The notes below the pieces were generated by a model. It made no database searches. It was not told the DNA's origin and saw only the letters and a list, made by a program, of their open reading frames with translations. A DNA stretch of 6,571 nucleotides from an uncultured Clostridium sp. (lineage in GTDB: Bacteria > Bacillota > Clostridia > TANB77 > CAG-508): the NCBI GenBank assembly GCA_947643945.1, contig CANRXN010000059.1:1-6571 (forward strand). Reading direction: 5' to 3'. The position numbers and the translations under genes were made by a program. Below, piece after piece: positions 1 to 6,533 of this stretch (position 1 is its first letter; every line of letters begins with the position of its first letter).

Positions 1-1897
1 CTTTCTACTTCTTGTACTTTCATTTGGTTAGATAATTCTAAGTAGCTATCTTTTAAGTTAATTAGCATTTCATTCATTTGCTCGATTTGTTTACTGTACT
101 CTTTGTTTATCATTGCTTTTTGTTCTTTATTCCATATTGAAAACTCTTGGTTAATAATACTTTGTATCTGTTCTTTGGTTAAGATTTGAGCTTTGGTTAG
201 CTTTTCCTCTTCTGCCTTTTTTAGTAAAATTTCCACATAATTTGTGTTTTTAATGGTACTTTCCAAATCTTTATAATCTTCTTGTAAATCCTTCATCTTC
301 TTACTAATAAACATCTTTATGTCTTCTAAATTGTCTTTTGGGCTTTCTTGTACTTGTACTTCTACTGTTACTTCTTTTTCTACTTCTATTTTTTCATTTT
401 CTTCTACTGTGTCATTCTTTTCTAACGCTGGTCCGTGCTTCTTTAATTACTTTCTCAACAGAAATTTGTTTCTTTTCCTGCTTTTTTTGTTTGGCTGATT
501 CTTCGGCATTTCCATAATAGTAATAGCCATTATGATAGGTTTTTCCTTCTAATTTCTTTTTGTTTAAAATCGCACCAATAATTTCTCCTCCAACCATTTG
601 AATGGATTTTTTCACTTCATTAAAATCCTTCATTTTCGTTTTTTCGCTGTTCGCAACTAATATGGTAGAATCAACAATAGTAGATAAAATGATACTATCA
701 GTTACTAATTTACATGGTGGTGCATCAATTACGATAACATCATAAATATTTTTTAATAATTTTAGTAATTCCTTCATTTGGCTTGATTCTAACAACTCTG
801 CTGGATTTGGTGGTACGTTTCCATTGGTTAAGATATGTAAGTTTGGTATTTTAGTTTCTTGAATGTATTTTTTGGCTAAATTAATATTTTCTTTTCTATC
901 TTCTGTCATAGCATATAAATAGTTAGAAAGACCTTGCCTGTTACTTACTTTAAATATTTTATGTGCTCTTCCTTTTCTCATATCACTGTCTATTAGTAAT
1001 ACTTTTTGATCCATTTCTGAAAAAGCGTTTGCAATGTTTGCAGAAACCCAGCTTTTTCCTTCTTGTGGTGTACAGCTTGTAATTAGAATGGTTTTTGCGT
1101 TTTTAGCAGAATTCGTGTATAAAATGTTGGTTCTTATGGTGTTGATACATTCTGTTACATAGGATTTTGCTATTTCTCTGCTAGCAAGTTCTCCTTCTTT
1201 TTCTTGACTTAGTGGTATGCTTCCTAAAGATTTTAAATGGATGTATTTTTCAATTTCTTCTTCTTTTTTTATGGTATTATCTACTAAATAGAATATTACT
1301 AGGCAAACAAAGCTTGCTCCTAAACCCATCACAAAAAATAATATCATATCTTTTGTGTGATTGATATTGTATGGCTTTTCTGGCATATGTGCTTCGTCTA
1401 CAATTCCTATATTATTTAAATGATAAATTTCTTGTATTTCTTTTAAAAATACGTTATCAAATTCTTTTGCAATTTCCATGGCTTTTCCGTGCGTCTTTAT
1501 TGGTTACTGCTACTTCTATTACATAGGTTTCTTTTTTGATGCTAACTTTCATTTGTTTTAATAGTTCTTCTTCTGTCATATCTAGCCCTAAATTATTAAT
1601 TACTTGTTTTAACACTTTAGAATTTTCACCAATTTTACGGTAAGTTTCTATTAATCCTTTGTTTACCGTTAAGTCTGTGCTGACTGCTAAGTCTTGCGTG
1701 GCTACTACTTGTCCATTGGTTGTGCTGTTTGGTATTAATAATAAGGTTGAGGTTGCTTTATATTCTGGTACTACACAAAAATAAGAATAAACAAACCCTA
1801 TCAAAATAGAAATCATTAAAATACATAGGATTACTAGTTTTTTACTTTTTAAAATATCTAATATTCTGGTTATTTCAATATTTTCATTTTTTCCCAT
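1..1897 (-). CDS. Wzz/BY-kinase fusion (Wzc-like polysaccharide autokinase), partial, two CGGA frameshift sites
   Basis: This is a membrane chain-length regulator joined to a cytoplasmic tyrosine autokinase, a family that controls capsule or exopolysaccharide polymerisation and export. The start is ATG at 1897, with AGAAAGG at 1911-1917 upstream (13-nt spacing, rather long). Residues 1-136 hold a Wzz N-terminus with a membrane segment at about 21-43. A +1 shift at CGG 1487-1489 makes residue 137 Gly and joins this to a second membrane segment (about 184-205) and the kinase. The kinase has Walker A QEGKS (278-282, followed by Trp where Thr is usual), Walker A' LLIDSD (300-305), Walker B VIVIDAPP (387-394), and a tyrosine cluster at 454 and 458-461. 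A second shift at 433-435 (Gly488) opens a Glu/Lys/Gln-rich, probably coiled-coil tail of at least 144 residues that leaves the window. Firmicutes often encode these two halves as separate CpsC and CpsD proteins. Read without the shifts, the gene would be two fragments. Confidence 0.85.
432..435 (-). other. +1 recoding site 1 (GCA C GGA), Wzc-like Gly488
   Basis: On the coding strand the frame reads GCA, CGG, then reaches a stop seven codons on (TGA at 412-414). Skipping the C gives Gly-Pro-Ala-Leu-Glu and a frame that stays open to the window edge (over 140 codons) with a Glu/Lys-rich composition like the tail just before it. There is no family alignment to confirm the residue here, so support comes from the open frame and from the match to the other eight sites. 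Confidence 0.7.
1486..1489 (-). other. +1 recoding site 2 (GCA C GGA), Wzc-like Gly137
   Basis: The zero frame ends ten codons after the shift, counting CGG as the first. Skipping the C gives Asp-Ala-Gly-Lys-Ala-Met-Glu-Ile-Ala. This joins the beta-strand end of the Wzz domain to the AxEIAxxF helix typical of Wzz/CapA proteins, then to the second membrane segment and the kinase. Confidence 0.8.
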
Positions 1898-1910
1898 AAC
1901 TTATCTCATT

Positions 1911-1917
1911 CCTTTCT
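1911..1917 (-). promoter_or_regulatory. ribosome binding site of the Wzc-like gene
   Basis: AGAAAGG on the minus strand, 13 nt before ATG at 1897. The spacing is longer than ideal. An ATG inside the spacer is followed almost at once by a stop, so 1897 is the best start. Confidence 0.5.
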
Positions 1918-1978
1918 AAATCACACAAATCTGGTTGGAAAAGAATTAACTTTTTCAAGCTTTTACCCCCTATTTCCA

Positions 1979-2007
1979 ATTATACCTTATTTTGGTAATT
2001 ATTGCAA
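1979..2007 (-). promoter_or_regulatory. sigma-A promoter of the Wzc-like gene
   Basis: The -35 is TTGCAA (2002-2007), the spacer is 17 nt, and the -10 is a perfect TATAAT (1979-1984). Transcription would begin near 1971, leaving a leader of about 75 nt. The leader contains a GGAAA/TTTCC pair of arms and a run of five G, but I recognise no known riboswitch in it. Confidence 0.75.
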
Positions 2008-2041
2008 CGCTTTATGTTAATTTTTTGAAAGTTATTAAAAA

Positions 2042-2097
2042 ACGGCTTTTTAGAATTGCTAAGCTAATGTGATCGCAAAGCAATTCTAGTAATCCGT
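2042..2097 (-). repeat. long intergenic hairpin, terminator-like on the minus strand
   Basis: Perfect 10-bp arms TAGAATTGCT (2051-2060) and AGCAATTCTA (2079-2088) flank an 18-nt loop. Outer arms ACGG (2042-2045) and CCGT (2094-2097) extend the stem across a 5x5 internal loop. On the minus strand the outer arm runs into T6 followed by AATAA, so it could be a second terminator after spoIIP, or the end of a small RNA. It lies between the spoIIP terminator and the next promoter. Confidence 0.55.
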
Positions 2098-2103
2098 AGA
2101 ATA

Positions 2104-2138
2104 TTAAAAAGTACAAGAAGCTTTTTCTCCTTGCACTT
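2104..2138 (-). terminator. intrinsic terminator downstream of spoIIP
   Basis: Minus-strand arm AAGTGCAAGGAG (2138-2127) pairs with CTTCTTGTACTT (2120-2109) over 12 positions, two of them G-U, around a 6-nt A-rich loop. A T-run follows at once. The hairpin starts 3 nt after the spoIIP stop codon, as expected of a rho-independent terminator. Confidence 0.75.
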
Positions 2139-2141
2139 TTG

Positions 2142-3302
2142 TTATTTTATTACTTCACTCATTACTTTTGCTAAATATTTCATGCTAGTTAAGGTCTGTT
2201 CTAAAGTGTTTCCTGTTGCTCCCACTTCAATTATATTAGCATATTTGGCAGTATGCTGATTATATCTTGATTTGGTTAAGGTGATTGGTTTAAATAGTCC
2301 GTGGGTACATTTCTTCTGCTTTTTCTTGCACTTTAATGGCAAACTTTAGATTTTGATTCCAATTGGGATGCCATAAGCCTCCATTGTCAGTTCCTATTAC
2401 AAACATAATTTGGGCAGCTATTTCTTCTCCTATTTTTACGGTTGGTGCATAATCGCTTCTACTTCCTATGGCATCTCTGTGAACATCCATTACAATATCA
2501 CTTGGTGTAGTTTTTAATATATTTTCTACAGTTGCTAGCGATCTAGTATAGGAACCATTGTAAGCTGGATAATCGTGATAAGAAGTATCATGTATCACAT
2601 TGTAATTATATTGCTTTAGCTGATTTTCCAGTTCTGTTCCTACTTTTGTTACGGTAAAATTTAGGTCAGTCGTTCGAAAGTTTCCGGTGGGTGTATAAGG
2701 GTATGCTTCACTTGCTGTATAACTTTCACAGCTATGGGTATGGAATAATAGAATATTTTTATTTTCAATTGTTATGTTCGGTTCTAGCATTTCATTGGTT
2801 AATGGATAGTCTGTTTCGTTTTTGATTTTTACTTTTCCATATTGGGTATTAAATTTTTCTTGAATAGGATTGTTGGTAATTACTTGGGTTGCTATTTCTC
2901 CGTTCTGGCACGGTTTCTACTTCTTGCTTTTTGGTTTCTTCTTCTAACTGGTTTGTTTCTTGTGTTTTTTCTTTGGCTTGTTTTTCTTCTATCGTTTCCA
3001 TTCCTTTTATGGAACTAACTTGTGTCTTTAAAATTCCTTGTAGTAATTTATCTTCTGTGTGTTTTTCATCTTCTTTGGCGATTTCTTTATATTCTTCATT
3101 GATAACTGACATTGTTGGTACGGCTTGCTCTAAACTTTTTGTCATACTGCTTTGGTTAAATAAGTTCTCTACTGCTATTTTTTCTTTTGTGTCTTTACCG
3201 TGAAAAATATTTACTGATGGTTATGGTAAGGATTACAGTTGCTAACATTCCTATTATGTACTTTTTGATATCCTTCATTTTTAGCACAGTAACATTAAAC
3301 AT
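2142..3302 (-). CDS. spoIIP: stage II sporulation protein P (SpoIIP), three CGGN frameshift sites
   Basis: SpoIIP is a membrane-anchored amidase/endopeptidase that cuts peptidoglycan in the mother cell during forespore engulfment, acting with SpoIID and SpoIIM. The start is ATG at 3302, 8 nt after AAGGTG (3311-3316); an in-frame ATG at 3278 has no comparable site. After three +1 shifts the protein is 385 residues. It has a membrane anchor (about 15-30), a Glu/Lys/Gln-rich linker (about 95-130), and a catalytic domain with HTHSCESY (187-194), DVHRDA (272-277), VIGTDNGG (301-308), and the C-terminal EVGATGNT (358-365) with a conserved Glu. His187, His274 and Glu358 are the likely catalytic or metal ligands, by family knowledge. 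Shifts occur at Gly35, Gly134 and Gly334. Without them the gene would be four non-functional pieces, although every catalytic motif is intact. Confidence 0.93.
2298..2301 (-). other. +1 recoding site 3 (CCA C GGA), SpoIIP Gly334
   Basis: The zero frame gives Arg-Thr-Ile and stops. Skipping the C gives Met-Tyr-Pro-Gly-Leu, which matches the SpoIIP family pattern at this position and leads into the conserved C-terminal strand and EVGATGNT motif. Confidence 0.85.
2899..2902 (-). other. +1 recoding site 4 (GAA C GGA), SpoIIP Gly134
   Basis: The zero frame runs 17 codons before a stop. Skipping the C gives Pro-Glu-Gly-Glu-Ile-Ala-Thr and an open frame of 37 codons that joins, with no other change, the catalytic domain beginning near residue 171. 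The site lies at the linker/domain boundary. Confidence 0.8.
3197..3200 (-). other. +1 recoding site 5 (TCA C GGT), SpoIIP Gly35
   Basis: The zero frame is CGG followed directly by TAA, so unshifted ribosomes end just after the membrane anchor. Skipping the C gives Phe-Ser-Gly-Lys-Asp-Thr and joins anchor to linker. This is one of two sites with CGGT rather than CGGA. Confidence 0.82.
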
Positions 3303-3310
3303 ATTTTTTT

Positions 3311-3316
3311 CACCTT
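3311..3316 (-). promoter_or_regulatory. ribosome binding site of spoIIP
   Basis: AAGGTG lies 8 nt before ATG at 3302. It decides the start in favour of 3302 over the in-frame ATG at 3278. Confidence 0.7.
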
Positions 3317-3339
3317 GTCCTTGTTTAAAAATTTTCCTA

Positions 3340-3368
3340 TATATATGTATATTCAAATTTTCTAACAA
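3340..3368 (-). promoter_or_regulatory. candidate promoter of spoIIP
   Basis: Minus-strand TTGTTA (3363-3368), a 17-nt spacer and TATATA (3340-3345) lie in the 87-nt gap after uvrA. The AT-rich stretch also contains CATATATAT, loosely like a sigma-E -10, which would suit a sporulation gene. I cannot choose between these from sequence, and transcription from uvrA is also possible because no terminator is visible in the gap. Confidence 0.35.
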
Positions 3369-3389
3369 TTATGCCAAAGGTTCCTTAGT

Positions 3390-6225
3390 TTATAACAAAT
3401 ATTTCTTCAAAAATTTACCGGTATGACTTCTTTCATTGGTGCAAATTTGCTCTGGTGTTCCTACTGCTACCACTTCTCCACCATTATCGCCACCTTCTGG
3501 TCCTAGGTCAATAATATGGTCACAAGTTTTAATTAAGTCTAGGTTATGTTCTATCACAATAATTGTGTTCCCGGTATCGACTAATCTTTGCAGAATGTCT
3601 ACTAATTTATGAACATCGGCAATGTGAAGTCCTGTTGTTGGCTCATCTAGAATATATAATGTCTTTCCAGTCGCTCTTTTGGATAATTCAGTAGCTAGTT
3701 TTACTCTTTGTGCTTCTCCACCAGATAAAGTGGTAGATGGTTGTCCTAGTTTAATATAACCGAAGTCCTACATCATATAAAGTCTGTATTTTTTGTTTAA
3801 TTTTTGGTATTTTATCAAAAAAGGTTAGAGCTTCTTCTACTGTCATATCTAAAACATCTGCAATTGTTTTTCCTTTGTATTTTACTTCTAAGGTTTCACG
3901 GTTATAACGTTTTCCTTTACACACTTCACATGGTACATAGATATCTGGTAAGAAGTGCATTTCTATTTTATGAACACCGTCACCATTACAACTTTCACAT
4001 CTTCCACCTGCTACGTTGAAGCTAAATCTTCCTTTTGGATATCCTCTTAATTTTGCCTCTTCTGTGGCTGCAAAAATATCACGAATTAAATCAAACACAC
4101 CTGTGTAAGTTGCTGGGTTAGAACGTGGTGTTCTACCAATTGGTGATTGGTCAATGTTGATAATTTTATCGATATTTTGTAAGCCTTTTACTCCTTTACA
4201 TTTTCCCGGCTTTTCATTGGATCCGTTTAGTTCTTTGGCAACGGTTTTATATAATACTTCATTGACTAACGTTGATTTTCCGTGAGCCAGATACACCTGT
4301 TACACAGTTAAATACGCCTAATGGGAATTTAACACTTATATTTTTTAAGTTGTTTTCACAAGCTTCTTGCACTTCGATTACTTTAGTTTTGGTCGCTTTT
4401 CTTCGTTTTTTTGGTACCGCTATTTGCTTTCTTCCACTTAAGTATTGTCCTGTAATAGAGTTTTCCACTTGTTTTACTTCTTCTGCCGTTCCGCTGCGCC
4501 ATAACTCGTCCACCATGGGTTCCCGCACCTGGTCCAATGTCAATAATTTGGTCTGCGGCGTACATAGTATCTTCGTCATGTTCTACAACCAAGAGGGTAT
4601 TTCCCAAATCTCTTAATTTTTTTAGCGTTGCTAATAATTTATCATTATCTCTTTGGTGTAAACCAATGCTTGGCTCGTCTAAAATATAAAGTACTCCTGT
4701 TAGTCCGTGATCCAATTTGGGTGGCTAAACGTATTCTTTGTGCTTCTCCACCTGATAAGCTACCAGCATTTCTGGATAGGGTTAAATATTCTAATCCTAC
4801 GTCCATCAAAAACTGCAATCTTTGGTCAATTTCTTTTAAGATTAGCTCTGCTATCATGGCTTCTGTTTTAGTTAATGTTAAATGGTTTAGATAATCTTTT
4901 ATTTTGTTAATTGACATATCGGTTAATTCGTTGATATTCTTGTCGCCTATTTTGATGGATAATATCTCTGGTTTTAGTCTTGCTCCATGGCATTCATAAC
5001 AAGGAGCATTGCTCATGTACATTTCATAAAAGTCTCTCATGCCTTGTGATTTGGTTTCACTATGACGCCTATCTAAGGTTGGTAGCACCCCTTCAAAAGG
5101 AGCTGTAAACTTTCTTGTTCCTGCATAAGAAGAATATTCAAAATCAATTTCGTCTTCTCCTGTTCCATATAAGATCTTTTCTAAAAACCAACGTGGCAAA
5201 TCTTTTATTTTTTTGTTTTTGATTGTAACATCATAGTATTTGGCAATGCTTTCAAAATACATTTTTGCCATGGTGTCACCTTTTTTCATAGTGCTAGCAC
5301 CAAAAGCTTTTACGCCATCATATAGGGTTTTGTTTTTATCTGGTATAATTAAGTCTTCGTCCATTTTCATTAGGTAACCAATTCCTGTACAAGTTGGACA
5401 AGCCCCAAATGGATTATTAAAAGAAAACATTCTAGGTGTTAGTTCTGGAAAACTAAATCCACATTCTGGGCAGGCATAATTACAGCTATACAGTATTGGC
5501 TTTTGTCCTACAACATCAATTAAGACTAGTTTATCTGCTTGTTTTAAGGCAATTTCTACTGACTCTGTTAATCGACTGGTAATATCCTCTTTTATTACCA
5601 ATCTATCTACAATTAGTTCTACTTCGTGTTTCTTCTTTCGGTCTAATTTAATTTCGTCTTCTCCTAATTCGTAGATTTCTCCATCGATTCTAACACGAAC
5701 AAAGCCTTCCTTTTGGTATCCTTCTAATTGTTTGGTAAATTCTCCTTTTCTTCCTCTTACGACTGGTGCCAATACCTGTATTTTCGTTCCTTCTGGCAGG
5801 CTCATAATATTATCAATAATTTGGTCAATACTTTGTTTTTCAATTTTTTTATGGCAGTTTGGGCAATATGGCACGCCAATTCTTGCATATAGCAAACGAA
5901 TATAGTCATAAATCTCTGTTACAGTTCCTACTGTGGAACGTGGGTTTTTAGAAGTTGTCTTTTGGTCAATGGAAATCGCTGGCGATAAACCATCAATCCT
6001 TTCTACATCTGGTTTTTCCATTAATCCTAAAAATTGTCTTGCATAAGAAGACAAACTTTCTACATATCTTCTTTGCCCCTCTGCATACAACGTATCAAAT
6101 GCTAAACTTGATTTCCCTGACCCTGACAATCCTGTTATAACAACTAGTTTATCTCTTGGTATTTCTAAACTTATATTTTTTAAATTATGTTCTTTTGCTC
6201 CTTTTATGGTGATTTTATCGTTCAT
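3390..6225 (-). CDS. uvrA: UvrABC excinuclease subunit A, four CGGN frameshift sites
   Basis: UvrA is the ATP-dependent damage-recognition subunit of nucleotide excision repair; it dimerises and loads UvrB on damaged DNA. The start ATG at 6225 follows AGGAGG with 5-nt spacing and gives the family N-terminus. With four +1 shifts the product is 943 residues, the usual length. First ABC half: Walker A GLSGSGKSS (32-40), zinc-module cysteines 252, 255, 276 and 279, signature LSGGE (490-494), Walker B ending LDEP (515-518). Second half: Walker A GSGKST (646-651), cysteines 742, 745, 765 and 768, signature LSGGE (832-836), Walker B LDEP (858-861), C-terminus HTGKFLKKYLL. Extra CxxC pairs lie at 121/124 and 409/412. 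The shifts fall at Gly507, Gly578, Gly648 and Gly821; the first 506 codons have none. Apart from the shifts no key residue is missing, so decay looks unlikely. Confidence 0.96.
3759..3762 (-). other. +1 recoding site 6 (CTT C GGT), UvrA Gly821
   Basis: The zero frame gives Arg-Leu-Tyr and stops. Skipping the C gives Val-Gly-Leu-Gly-Tyr-Ile-Lys-Leu-Gly-Gln, the standard UvrA segment before the second LSGGE signature. The preceding codon ends in T, so the shift does not need a preceding A. Confidence 0.87.
4279..4282 (-). other. +1 recoding site 7 (TCA C GGA), UvrA Walker A Gly648
   Basis: Skipping the C restores Gly-Ser-Gly-Lys-Ser-Thr, the second Walker A motif, whose third glycine is essentially invariant. 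Dropping a G instead would give Gly-Ser-Arg-Lys-Ser-Thr, which would not be expected to bind ATP. This site fixes the decoded residue as glycine. The equivalent position in the first Walker A is a plain TCA GGG AAA. Confidence 0.9.
4490..4493 (-). other. +1 recoding site 8 (CAG C GGA), UvrA Gly578
   Basis: The zero frame is Arg- and Lys-rich nonsense for 36 codons. Skipping the C gives Met-Ala-Gln-Gly-Thr-Ala-Glu-Glu-Val, matching the UvrA GTxEEV segment after the first ATPase. The preceding codon ends in G. Confidence 0.87.
4704..4707 (-). other. +1 recoding site 9 (TCA C GGA), UvrA Gly507
   Basis: The zero frame stops after 20 codons. Skipping the C gives Ile-Gly-Ser-Gly-Leu-Thr-Gly-Val-Leu-Tyr, the conserved UvrA link between the first LSGGE signature and Walker B. 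Confidence 0.9.
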
Positions 6226-6230
6226 TTTTG

Positions 6231-6236
6231 CCTCCT
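6231..6236 (-). promoter_or_regulatory. ribosome binding site of uvrA
   Basis: A perfect AGGAGG lies 5 nt before ATG at 6225. It rules out the upstream in-frame ATG at 6324, whose reading would translate the repeat array. Confidence 0.85.
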
Positions 6237-6237
6237 G

Positions 6238-6385
6238 TTTTTGTCCCCACTGGTTCCGGGTTTTAATGGGGATATTTTTGTCCCCACTGGTTCCGGGTTT
6301 GAATGAGGATGTTTTTGTCCCCACTGGTTCCGGGTTTGAATGGGGATGTTTTTGTCCCCACTGGTTCCGGGTTTGAATGGGGACA
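6238..6385. repeat. four tandem 37-bp repeats in the uvrA leader
   Basis: Four copies start at 6238, 6275, 6312 and 6349, exactly 37 bp apart, differing at only a few bases. Each has a T5 run, GTCCCC, then ACTGGTTCCGGG, TTTGAAT and GGGGA. Inverted arms GTCCCCA and TGGGGAC within a unit, and GGGGA/TCCCC across unit junctions, allow alternative hairpins. The array begins 1 nt beyond the uvrA ribosome binding site and ends next to the -10, so it should make up nearly the whole 5' leader. There is no unique spacer, so it is not a CRISPR array. Confidence 0.9.
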
Positions 6386-6390
6386 TTTTT

Positions 6391-6419
6391 ATTATACTAT
6401 ATTTATTTTTTTAAAACAA
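6391..6419 (-). promoter_or_regulatory. sigma-A promoter of uvrA
   Basis: The -35 is TTGTTT (6414-6419), the spacer is 17 nt, and the -10 is a perfect TATAAT (6391-6396). The expected transcription start is near 6384, at the edge of the repeat array. I see no SOS (LexA) box of the Bacillus type around it. Confidence 0.7.
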
Positions 6420-6446
6420 GAGTTTGGGAAAAACTTTTTTCACAAT

Positions 6447-6475
6447 TTGACTTTTATGTCAATTTATAGTAAACT
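6447..6475 (+). promoter_or_regulatory. possible divergent promoter overlapping a short inverted repeat
   Basis: TTGACT (6447-6452), a 17-nt spacer and TAAACT (6470-6475) resemble a plus-strand promoter. The -35 lies in the dyad TTGAC-N6-GTCAA (6447-6462), which could be an operator. No plus-strand gene is visible before the window ends, so this is tentative. Confidence 0.3.
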
Positions 6476-6524
6476 GTAATTGTACAAAAAGTTTTTATTT
6501 CATAGCATGAAAGGATATAACTAT

Positions 6525-6533
6525 TGCTATAAT
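6525..6533 (+). promoter_or_regulatory. possible extended -10 element
   Basis: TGCTATAAT fits an extended -10 (TGn plus TATAAT), but the -35 region is poor. It would transcribe out of the right edge, where ATG codons at 6555 and 6558 lack a ribosome binding site. The stretch 6420-6571 otherwise shows no gene on either strand. Confidence 0.25.

Noticed and set aside
412..4707. Ordinary random sequencing or homopolymer errors
   Set aside because: The sites are not at homopolymers, all insert C, and all share one codon phase. A motif-specific artefact cannot be fully excluded from a single sequence, so it stays as the alternative to test.
412..4715. uvrA, spoIIP and the Wzc-like gene as decayed pseudogenes
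   Set aside because: All breaks are the same one-base insertion before a glycine codon, every catalytic motif is intact, and there are no nonsense codons or deletions outside these sites. Decay would give mixed lesions.
2889..4894. Plus-strand reading frames opposite spoIIP and uvrA
   Set aside because: They are antisense shadows of well-supported minus-strand genes, hydrophobic or Ser/Cys-rich as expected of such complements, and lack ribosome binding sites or recognisable motifs.
5955..6140. Small plus-strand reading frame of 61 codons
   Set aside because: It lies wholly opposite the conserved UvrA N-terminal region and has no recognisable features.
6226..6324. UvrA start at the upstream in-frame ATG (6324)
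   Set aside because: It would translate the tandem repeats into a low-quality N-terminus, while AGGAGG 5 nt before 6225 and the family N-terminus fix the start there.
6238..6385. CRISPR array
   Set aside because: The 37-bp units are directly adjacent with no unique spacers, and no cas gene is present.
6380..6480. LexA (SOS) box controlling uvrA
   Set aside because: I looked for a GAAC-N4-GTTC-like site around the promoter and found none; the only dyad, TTGAC-N6-GTCAA, does not fit.
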